A DNA stretch of 64,000 nucleotides, taken from contig NZ_BBXF01000002.1 in NCBI RefSeq assembly GCF_001570585.1, positions 1,438,077-1,502,076 of the forward strand, read 5' to 3'. The notes under the pieces were generated by a model. It saw only the letters and a list, made by a program, of their open reading frames with translations. It made no database searches and was not told the DNA's origin. The position numbers were made by a program, and so were the translations under genes. This document shows, in pieces, positions 44,510-51,800 of the stretch; positions within the stretch are counted from its first letter, which is position 1; every line of letters starts with the position of its first letter. The DNA comes from Herbidospora daliensis. Its GTDB lineage: Bacteria; Actinomycetota; Actinomycetes; Streptosporangiales; Streptosporangiaceae.

Positions 44510-45307
44510 TTAACTCTGCTGCGCCCGCTCGATCAGTCCCATTAGGTCAGCCACAAGCTTGGGCGCTGCGGCGATGGTCACGCTTGAAACCATCGTGTGA
44601 GGGCTGCCATCAATGTTCACGACAGCCGCCCCCGCTTCGCGAGCAATTGCCACGCCAGCGGCGGTATCCCATGGCTTGTTGGAGAGCATGATGCAGGCGT
44701 CCGTCTTGCCGGCGGCAACCCACGCCAGATCGACAGCGGCGGACCCGTACATCCGTACGCGCTGAACTCTCGTGGCGAGGTGGTAGTTGAGCGGAATACG
44801 GAGCCGGTTCTTCTCCTCGGCGTCGGCTTCGACGGCGTAGTCCCCAATGGCCACGATCGCGGCGTCAAGGGCGTCCGTTCTGCTGGCGTGAATCGCTTCG
44901 CCATTGCAGGAGGCTCCAGCACCTTCGGCCGCCGCGTAGGTCATGCCGAGAAAGGGGAGGTCAATGATGCCGAGCACAGACCGATGTCCCTTGACGAGCC
45001 CAAGCGAGATCCCACACAGAGGAATTCCGTGCATGAAGTTGGCAGTCCCGTCGATGGGGTCGAGCACCCACGTGAGCCCCTCGCGGTTACCTGTGAGTCC
45101 CTCCTCCTCGCCGAGAAATCCCACTCCAGGGGTCTCCCGGGCAAGGAACTCGCGGAGCTCCTGTTCAATGGCGTAGTCAGCTTCGGTGACCATGTCGCGG
45201 TCACCTTTGGACGTGACGACTCCGGGCTGTGCCGTGGTGAAGATCTGTCGTGCGATGGTGACGGCCTGCTCTGCTAGCGGCAGTAGCTCGCGGGCGTCGA
45301 TGGTCAT
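44510..45307 (-). CDS. Inositol-monophosphatase family phosphatase
   Basis: 265 residues from ATG 45307, overlapping the stop of the DUF5919 gene (ATGA). Metal and catalytic motifs are complete: FLGEEEGLTG, WVLDPIDGTANFMHG and the late CIMLSNKPWDTAAGVAIAREAG. It hydrolyses a phosphate ester of inositol, a nucleotide or a sugar; the substrate is not evident. A truncated, nearly identical copy lies at 24905-25271, showing that this operon has been duplicated. Confidence 0.9.
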   Translation of the reverse strand: MTIDARELLPLAEQAVTIARQIFTTAQPGVVTSKGDRDMVTEADYAIEQELREFLARETPGVGFLGEEEGLTGNREGLTWVLDPIDGTANFMHGIPLCGISLGLVKGHRSVLGIIDLPFLGMTYAAAEGAGASCNGEAIHASRTDALDAAIVAIGDYAVEADAEEKNRLRIPLNYHLATRVQRVRMYGSAAVDLAWVAAGKTDACIMLSNKPWDTAAGVAIAREAGAAVVNIDGSPHTMVSSVTIAAAPKLVADLMGLIERAQQS

Positions 45308-46143
45308 ACAGGTTTGCTCCGCTCCCACAATGAACTGAAGACCTGGGCGAAGACGGGATACAGCCCGCCCTCGGTGGCGTCGTTGGTCATGACGAGCGTG
45401 GGCGAGTCGACACCCCGGAAAGCCGGAAGGTACGGCTGCACGACGCACGTCTTCCCGTCCACGATCAAGATGTTGAATCGGATCGTCTCGTCATAGACGC
45501 AGATCTCAAGCCGCTCGGCGGTGGCGTCGCCAAGATGGGCCTTGAGCCTCGTAAGGATACTGATGTTCAGGGCCGTGAGCACCTGCAATGTCGCGTCGGT
45601 GTATTGCTCTTCGGCCTCGCGGGCCTTGATGGCGGCTCCCTTGGGGTCAAGGAACAGGCACCGAATCCGAGGGCCCTCGTCGAGTAATCGCTTGAGCTGG
45701 TGATCGGGGTAGCTCTGGCAGATCACGTTCAGCGAAAGGCCGGCGGCGTCGATCGACTGCGCGTTGTCGAACAAAGCCGATGGCGGGTGCGCGGCCGTGA
45801 AGGCAGACCGGCTGCTGTAGACGGCGGTCAGATCCGCCATAGCGCCCGCCGCAAGCACGGGTGGGACAAGGACCTCAGGACGCGGTGCGACCTCGGCGGA
45901 GAACAATTCGGCAGCCGTCGTGCCAGGGAACATCGCCTCAAGGACACGGCAGTGATCGGCGTAAGGAAGCCCCTTCAGTTCTCCGGTCAACCACCGGTTG
46001 AGCTGCGCCCGGCTCGGCCACTTGCCAATGAGACAGGGGTCCACCTGCCGGGCCGCCTTGTCGTACTCCCGGCAGAAGGTCGTGTAACTCTGCCAGTGCC
46101 GCTGCCGTAAGAGGGTCCGCAACATGATCGCTTGCTCGGTCAT
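45304..46143 (-). CDS. DUF5919 family regulator-like protein
   Basis: 279 residues. An N-terminal HTH-like region (IMLRTLLRQRHWQSYTTFCREYDKAA, WPSRAQLNRWLTGELKGLPYADHCRVLEAMF) is followed by an alpha/beta domain with LSLNVICQSYPDHQLKRLLDEGPRIRCLFLDPKG and ICVYDETIRFNILIVDGKTCVVQPYLP, which fits the DUF5919 (phospholipase-D-fold-like) domain. It is first in an operon with the phosphatase and may control it or sense the same ligand. Confidence 0.8.
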   Translation of the reverse strand: MTEQAIMLRTLLRQRHWQSYTTFCREYDKAARQVDPCLIGKWPSRAQLNRWLTGELKGLPYADHCRVLEAMFPGTTAAELFSAEVAPRPEVLVPPVLAAGAMADLTAVYSSRSAFTAAHPPSALFDNAQSIDAAGLSLNVICQSYPDHQLKRLLDEGPRIRCLFLDPKGAAIKAREAEEQYTDATLQVLTALNISILTRLKAHLGDATAERLEICVYDETIRFNILIVDGKTCVVQPYLPAFRGVDSPTLVMTNDATEGGLYPVFAQVFSSLWERSKPV

Positions 46144-46317
46144 GGTTCACACCCCGGAGGTTGGAAGCCTGCCATCGCTCAGGTTAACCAGGGTGATGAG
46201 GTAAGAGGCAGCGAAGAGGAGACACAACGAGACGGAGTGCGTTGAAACGAGAATTCCGCGCGGTCGAGACGTGACATGACCTGGCGGAATCGTCGAGTCA
46301 TGGTCGAACTGTGTGAA

Positions 46318-46452
46318 ATGTGTTTCGGGCGCGGGTGGAAGTACATGAGCCCACGGCGCGTCGTCGCCGCAACCGGGTCCGACACGTCGACCCCGGCGCG
46401 TGTGAAGGCCGAGTGCCTCGGTTGCGTGGGCACCGGAGGCGCGCAGTCATGA
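46318..46452 (+). CDS. 44-residue CxxCxG zinc-finger-like peptide
   Basis: ATG 46318 opens a 44-codon frame ending AECLGCVGTGGAQS, a CxxCxGxG motif as in DnaJ zinc fingers. Its TGA overlaps the ATG of the next gene. The same arrangement, a small CxxCxGxG protein overlapping a downstream gene, occurs at 54976-55161 in block B, which supports it as a real gene. Confidence 0.45.
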   Translation: MCFGRGWKYMSPRRVVAATGSDTSTPARVKAECLGCVGTGGAQS

Positions 46453-46841
46453 GGACCGACCGCATCGAAGATGTGATCCTCGGCGTCGCCGTTCCTCTGC
46501 GGGCGGTGTCCGACGCCCACCAGGCCATCACGCTCCTTCGCCTCGAACTGCGCACCGTCCATGACCTCATGGGTGATTGCCACGTCGGTGACGGCGTGGC
46601 CCTGTTGTCGGTCTGTTACGGCCTGGTGGTGTGGACGAACGGAGACTGGTTCCGCTGGCAGTCCGGCAGGACGTCGAACTCGGGCCGACCGGTCTACGCC
46701 CTCAGCCCGGCCGCCGACTACGTCACCGCCGCCCGAAGAGTCGCCCTGAGACACGGGCAGCTTCAGCAGGACCCTCCGCCGCCACAACCGCGGAACCCGA
46801 CTGTGACGGCGCCACACGGCAACTCCGGGACGCTCGCTTGA
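46449..46841 (+). CDS. Small cargo protein with WTNGDWFRWQSG motif
   Basis: 130 residues from ATG 46449. The conserved core is GLVVWTNGDWFRWQSGRTSNSGRPVYAL with helices on both sides; the C-terminus is Pro/Gln-rich. A broken copy lies at about 26810-26911, and a distant counterpart in the same position relative to a tiny zinc-finger gene lies at 55158-55442. No function known; it looks like a standing accessory gene of this element family. Confidence 0.65.
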   Translation: MRTDRIEDVILGVAVPLRAVSDAHQAITLLRLELRTVHDLMGDCHVGDGVALLSVCYGLVVWTNGDWFRWQSGRTSNSGRPVYALSPAADYVTAARRVALRHGQLQQDPPPPQPRNPTVTAPHGNSGTLA

Positions 46842-46999
46842 TCGACAAGCGGCCTATACGTCGAGCCCTGCCAGTAGGGCAGTGTCGTCGGAATTCGGAC
46901 TCAATCGGTCAACGACCACATCACCGCTGCTGGGTGGAGGGACAAGAGCGAATCGGGTAGCAGTTCCGCAGACGTGACCCGCCGGACGGGCGGCCAGAG

Positions 47000-47229
47000 T
47001 CGGTCGGGTGGCTGGCCAGGCGAAGCCGTAACGGAAAATGCATTTACGAGCGAAGCGAGCAGCAATCCGAGCGAAGCGAGGCCTGTCCAGGGAGCGCGAG
47101 GGGCGGAGCCCTTCGCAAGGAGCGCAGCGACCCCGGAGCGAGAGCGACGGCATGGACGCGATAGCGGCCGGGGGGAGGCGAGGGGGCGAAGCCCCTTCGT
47201 AGCGGGGGTCTGGGGGTCGCCCCCCAGAG
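47000..47229. repeat. Right-end repeat F, copy 2
   Basis: Closely similar to 27794-28026 over about 230 bp, including AGCCGTAACGG, the GAGCGAAGCGAGC units and the GGGTCGCCCCCCAGA end. It abuts the att core at 47239. Confidence 0.75.
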
Positions 47230-47238
47230 TGTCCATGA

Positions 47239-47280
47239 GAGCGGGTGACGGGAATCGAACCCGCGCTGTCAGCTTGGGAA
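47239..47280. repeat. att core, copy 2 (attL of block B)
   Basis: Exact 42-bp copy of 62258-62299. It is the displaced 3' end of tRNA-Gly produced when block B inserted, and is also the right limit of block A. Confidence 0.92.
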
Positions 47281-47384
47281 CCGGTTACTGATCAAGCGGC
47301 GCTGACCTGCGGAAACGCGAGTGGAGGTCAGACCTGGTCATCTGGCTGTGAGTACCCGTGAGTGACCCGCCGTAGCTCGTCGTA

Positions 47385-47403
47385 CTGGCACGGATCTGGC
47401 ACG
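47385..47403. promoter_or_regulatory. Integrase arm-type sites, left
   Basis: CTGGCACGGATCTGGCACG is repeated exactly at 62165-62183 near the other end of the element, in the same orientation. Each copy holds two TGGCACG units 11 bp apart, as expected for arm-binding sites of a tyrosine integrase. Confidence 0.6.
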
Positions 47404-47519
47404 CCGTACGACTAAAACTCTCCGAGAGACAGGCGAGCGAACCTATGCAAAAACTTATCGACGGCGCGAAGCGTCACACATCATGAACAGCATGTGATCC
47501 ATAGGAGAAGAGGTCGGCC

Positions 47520-50500
47520 ATGTCCCAACCGCTCGAACCTAGTGATCCGTACCGCATGGACGAGTACTGGCTGGCTGGCCGCCTGGGAGCTGGTGGGCAG
47601 GGTGTGGTTTACGACGCCTACGACGACGACGGCACCCGTGTGGCGATCAAGGTCCTGCACGTCGCCCACGACACCGGCCAACTGAGCCGCCTCGCCAAGG
47701 AGGTCAATGCCGCCCAGCGGGTTACCTCGTTTTGTACCGCAAGGATCTTAGACGTGCATCTGGATGGCCCCCGTCCCTATCTCGTCAGCGAGTTCATTGA
47801 TGGCCCGAGCCTGGCACACGCGGTGGACGGGGGCCGCCGCTTCGGTGGCGACCAGCTTCACCGATTGGCAATCGGAATCGCCACCGCGCTGACGGCGATC
47901 CACCGGTCCGGTGTGATCCACCGCGATCTCAAGCCCGACAACCTGCTGCTAGGGCCTGACGGCCCCCGGTTGATCGACTTCGGTATCGCCCGCACAGCCG
48001 AGATGTCCCTGACTCCCACCGGTTCGGCCATTGGCACCCCGCGTTACATGGCGCCAGAGGTCTTCCGCGGTGAGCGCGCCGGCGCTGCGGCCGACGTGTT
48101 CGCCTGGGGCGCGATCCTCGTGTTCGCCGCGACCGGGGAGCACGCCTTCCGGGGAGATTCGGTCGCCACCATCGCCCATCGGGTGTTGACTTATGAGCCT
48201 GACCTGACGGTTCTGCCAGAGAGCCTGCGGCCATTGGTGGGTGGGGCCTTAGCCAAGGACCCGGCTGATCGCCCTGAGGCAGCCACGCTGTTGGCAGCGC
48301 TGGTCGGCGGTTCGGGCGTTTCCGGCGACCTGATGGCGGCGGCAAGCGCCCAGGCAGAATTGGTGGAGCGCGGGGGATCAGGTGATCCGGCCCTGGGCAC
48401 CGTCGCCGAAGACCTGCACGTTCGTCTGACACCTGAGGAGCGGGGCCTGGTCCCGGGGGTGTTTCTCAGGCTGGTCGCGCTCACCGACGGTGGGGATCTG
48501 GGCCCACGTACGGCACTGGTGGAGGAGGTGCTGGACCGGGTACCCGCCGAGGAGGAGCGGGCGGTGCGGCGCGTGCTAGAAGTCTTCGACCCGATCGTGG
48601 TCTGCGCCGACGGGCGTGTCGTCCTGGCGCGGCCTGCGGTGCTGCGAGCCTGGCCGCGCCTGCGCGCCTGGGTAGTGGAGGCCCGGGACGGACTGGTGAT
48701 GCATCAGCGCATTCGCCAGACCGCCCGTGCCTGGGCCGAGCACGGGCGCCGGCCCGCCGACGCGTTGAGCGGGCGGCTGTTGCAGGAAGCGCTGGTGTGG
48801 GCGGCTGCCGGGCACCGGTATCTGCGGCTCAACCGTCTGGAGCGTGAGCTGCTGGACGCCAGCACCGTTGCCCAAGCTCGCGCCATTCGGCGCCGTCAGA
48901 TGGTCACCGGGGTGCTGACGGTGTTGCTACTGGTGTCCATGGGAGCCACGGGGCTCGCGGTACGGGCCCAGAGGGACGCCGACGAGCAGCGGGATCTGGC
49001 TCTGTCCCGTCAGCTCGTAGCGCAGAGCGAACTCGCTGCTGACGACCCTCGACTGTCGGCGCTGCTGGCGGTGGCCGCCTGGCGCGTCAAGGAGACGCCG
49101 GAGGCTCGGGTTGCCATGCTCACCATGCTGGGCAGGCCCGTTCGTGCGATTCTCGCCGGCCACACTGACTTGGTCTCCTCGGTGATCTTCAGTCCCGACG
49201 GGCGCACCCTGGCTACCGGAAGCGGCGACAATACGGTGCGGCTATGGGACACCCAGACACGCAAAACTATCGGCACTCCCCTCATCGGCCACTCTGACGC
49301 TGTCACTGCGGTGGCGTTCAGTCCGGACGGGCGCACTCTGGCTACCGGAAGCTGGGACAGCACGGTGCGGCTATGGGATACCCAGACACGTAAACCCATC
49401 GACACTCTCACCGGCCACACCGGCGGCGTTGAGTCGGTGGCTTTCAGTCCGGACGGGCGCATCCTGGCTACCGGAAGCAGCGACAGCACGGTGCGGCTAT
49501 GGGATACCCAGACACGCAAACCCATAGACACCCTCACCGGCCACACCGGCCCGGTCTTCTCGGTGGCTTTCAGTCCGGACGGGCGCACCCTGGCTACCGG
49601 GGGCTATGACAGCACGGTGTGGCTATGGGATACCCAGACACGTAAACCCATCGGCACCCCCCTCACCGGCCACACCCGTCGCGTCCTCTCGGTGGTCTTC
49701 AGTCCGGACGGGCGCACTCTGGCTACCGGAAGCTGGGACAGTACGGTGCGGCTATGGGAGACTCAGACACGTAAACCCATCGGCACCCCCCTCACCGGTC
49801 ACACCGGCCTTGTCACCTCGGTGGCCTTCAGTCCGGACGGGCGCATCCTGGCCAGCGGGAGCAACGATGACACCGTACGGCGATGGGATATAACGGCCCA
49901 TAAACAAATCGGTAGCCCCCTTGGCCACACTGACGCCGTCGAGTCGGTGGCCTTCAGTCCAGACGGGCGCACCCTGGCTACTGGAAGCTGGGCCAGTACG
50001 GTGCGGCTATGGGACTCCCAGACACTAAGACCAATAGACACTCTCACCGGCCACGCCAACTTTGTCCTCTCGGTGGCGTTCAGTTCGGACGGGCGCACCC
50101 TGGCTACTGGAAGCTGGGACAGCACGGTGCGGCTATGGGACACCCAGACACGGGAACCTATAGAGACCTTCACCGGCCACACCGACCCGATCGAGTCGGT
50201 GGCATTCAGTTCGGACGGGCGCACCCTGGCTACCGGAAGCGCCGACAGGACGGTGCGGCTATGGGACACCCAGACACGCAAACCCATCGACACTCTCACC
50301 ACCCACACTGACGCTGTCTCCTCGGTGGCGTTCAGTCCGGACGGGCGCACCCTGGCTACCGGAAGCTGGGACAGCACGGTGCGGCTATGGGACACCCAGA
50401 CACGCAAACTCATCGGCACCCCCCTTGATCACGACACCGGTCGTGTCCTCTCGGTGGCGTTCAGTCCGGACGGGCGCACCCTGGCTACCGGAAGCGGCGA

Positions 50501-51014
50501 CAATACGGTGCGGCTATGGGACACCCAGACGCGCAAAATCATTAGCACCCTCACCGGCCACACCGGCGGCGTTGAGTCGGTGGCTTTCAGTCCGGACGGG
50601 CGCACCCTGGCTACCGGGAGCATCGACAAGACGGTGCGGCTATGGGACACCCAGACACGCAAACCCAGCGGCACCCCCCTTGGCCACACCGACAGTGTCG
50701 AGTCGGTGGCCTTCAGTCCGGACGGGCGCATCCTGGCTGTCGGAAGCGACGACAGCGCGGTACGACTATGGGAGACCCAGACACGCAAACCAATCGGAAT
50801 AATAGGCCACACCGACCGGATCGAGTCGGTGGCCTTCAGTCCGGACGGACGCATCCTGGTTACCGGGAGCGACGACAGCGCGGTACGGCTATGGGATACC
50901 AGTTCTCCAGTTGATCTTCCCAGAGTAATCTGTGGTATCGCGGGAAGTTCTATGAGCCTTGAGGAGTGGAAATTCTACGCACCTGAAATGGCCTTTCAGG
51001 ATGTTTGCCATTAA
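47520..51014 (+). CDS. Ser/Thr protein kinase with membrane helix and 14 WD40 repeats
   Basis: 1164 residues from ATG 47520. Kinase domain 1-270: GRLGAGGQGVVY, VAIKVL, VIHRDLKPDNLL near 133, LIDFGIA near 152, GTPRYMAPEVF. A helical nSTAND-like part (280-455) leads to one membrane helix (about 457-481). Then 14 WD40 units (about 543-1127) with FSPDGRTLATGSWDSTVRLWD, enough for two seven-blade propellers, and the tail EEWKFYAPEMAFQDVC. The units are also nearly identical in DNA. It probably senses a ligand with the propellers and signals by phosphorylation; as element cargo it may have a defence role. Confidence 0.9.
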   Translation: MSQPLEPSDPYRMDEYWLAGRLGAGGQGVVYDAYDDDGTRVAIKVLHVAHDTGQLSRLAKEVNAAQRVTSFCTARILDVHLDGPRPYLVSEFIDGPSLAHAVDGGRRFGGDQLHRLAIGIATALTAIHRSGVIHRDLKPDNLLLGPDGPRLIDFGIARTAEMSLTPTGSAIGTPRYMAPEVFRGERAGAAADVFAWGAILVFAATGEHAFRGDSVATIAHRVLTYEPDLTVLPESLRPLVGGALAKDPADRPEAATLLAALVGGSGVSGDLMAAASAQAELVERGGSGDPALGTVAEDLHVRLTPEERGLVPGVFLRLVALTDGGDLGPRTALVEEVLDRVPAEEERAVRRVLEVFDPIVVCADGRVVLARPAVLRAWPRLRAWVVEARDGLVMHQRIRQTARAWAEHGRRPADALSGRLLQEALVWAAAGHRYLRLNRLERELLDASTVAQARAIRRRQMVTGVLTVLLLVSMGATGLAVRAQRDADEQRDLALSRQLVAQSELAADDPRLSALLAVAAWRVKETPEARVAMLTMLGRPVRAILAGHTDLVSSVIFSPDGRTLATGSGDNTVRLWDTQTRKTIGTPLIGHSDAVTAVAFSPDGRTLATGSWDSTVRLWDTQTRKPIDTLTGHTGGVESVAFSPDGRILATGSSDSTVRLWDTQTRKPIDTLTGHTGPVFSVAFSPDGRTLATGGYDSTVWLWDTQTRKPIGTPLTGHTRRVLSVVFSPDGRTLATGSWDSTVRLWETQTRKPIGTPLTGHTGLVTSVAFSPDGRILASGSNDDTVRRWDITAHKQIGSPLGHTDAVESVAFSPDGRTLATGSWASTVRLWDSQTLRPIDTLTGHANFVLSVAFSSDGRTLATGSWDSTVRLWDTQTREPIETFTGHTDPIESVAFSSDGRTLATGSADRTVRLWDTQTRKPIDTLTTHTDAVSSVAFSPDGRTLATGSWDSTVRLWDTQTRKLIGTPLDHDTGRVLSVAFSPDGRTLATGSGDNTVRLWDTQTRKIISTLTGHTGGVESVAFSPDGRTLATGSIDKTVRLWDTQTRKPSGTPLGHTDSVESVAFSPDGRILAVGSDDSAVRLWETQTRKPIGIIGHTDRIESVAFSPDGRILVTGSDDSAVRLWDTSSPVDLPRVICGIAGSSMSLEEWKFYAPEMAFQDVCH
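49180..50900 (+). repeat. Tandem WD40-coding DNA repeats
   Basis: Fourteen units of about 123-129 bp in frame. Long stretches such as CAGTCCGGACGGGCGCAC and GGTGCGGCTATGGGACAC recur almost without change, including synonymous positions, which shows recent amplification or gene conversion inside the gene. Confidence 0.9.
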
Positions 51015-51800
51015 GCCGCTCATAGCGCGGAACGATCCGGCCCTGGCTATACCCGACCTAGGGAATGCGGAACGAGATGCGATGTTATTCGGTGGCAAGT
51101 GGACCCGTACCGCAGGGCCGTCAGGCCCGAGGAGCGGAAGCCGCGCGGCAGAGTATTTGATCATGATCGGGCAGCTTGGATGTGACCGGCCGACTCTGTC
51201 GCCGCCCAGGCACCCTGAGCTACCAATGCGACAATAAAGGGACCCCGGCGGCATGCATCCGGTAAGGCGGCGCGTCGCTGGCCTCGGTGAGTACGTTCGG
51301 CAACGGCGCTTGCGTCGGTCGGTCGACGGCCCGTGCTGCCGCCGGCCGGGACCGGCCCCCAGGCCGCAGCCCGGGCGGCGGGCGGTGGAGGGCCGGTTAC
51401 GGCGGCGCGGCGCGCCGCCGTCTTGATCCCCACAAGAACAATTCGGCAATCAACCGCAGTGCTGCCTTGTCGTGTCCCGCGACATGCTTGGAACTTTAGT
51501 CCCACCATATGAACCAGGCGAGGCAAGGTAGAGGCACTGCGTAACCGTCGACGACAATCGCTTTGCAGGATGCAGACAGCGTCAGCTAGCACCCCCAGCC
51601 TGGGAAATAAGTATATAGAGCTGACCTATGCCGGAGTCGCCGACGCCTTTGGGTGTATTCGAAACGCCAATATGATTGCTTGCATCGGATGGTCGAGTGC
51701 ACTCAATTGGGCATGAATCGACGCTACCGCTCCTGAAGTATTTCCTTCTTAGTTCTACGCCCAAAGACAATAATGAAATGATGTATGATCACGGGCCCGA
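51015..51800. other. Intergenic stretch with repeat R copy 4
   Basis: 786 bp between two convergent genes. It contains the dispersed repeat at 51272-51430; the right half is AT-richer. No gene is supported. Confidence 0.5.
51272..51430 (+). repeat. Dispersed repeat R, copy 4
   Basis: Shares CGTTCGGCAACGGCG, GCGTCGGTCGGTCGACGG and CCGGGACCGGCCCCCAGGCC with copy 3 and ends in the same GGCGCGCCGCC palindrome. It lies between convergent gene ends. Confidence 0.65.

Larger units (their letters stand above)
28080..47280. mobile_element. Block A: att-flanked defence island without integrase (CIME-like)
   Basis: The block is bounded by exact 42-bp att cores in direct orientation. Its left end has a TGGCACG-N4-TGGCACG pair like the ends of block B, but it holds no integrase, xis, rep or intact transfer gene; a broken NlpC/P60 gene at 37310-37830 may be the last trace of a transfer module. 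Cargo is toxin-antitoxin, DrmA/DrmB/SF1/sigma, HerA/NurA/methylase and an inositol-phosphatase operon. It fits a cis-mobilisable element accreted beside an AICE. Confidence 0.7.
46853..47519. other. Junction of blocks A and B
   Basis: 667 bp without a gene, holding repeat F copy 2, the second att core and the left arm-type sites of block B. A leader with AGGAGAAGAGG ends at the kinase start. Confidence 0.6.

Noticed and set aside
49180-50900. A CRISPR array or satellite repeat
   Set aside because: The regular repeats are in-frame WD40 codons without spacers; no CRISPR array was found in the window.
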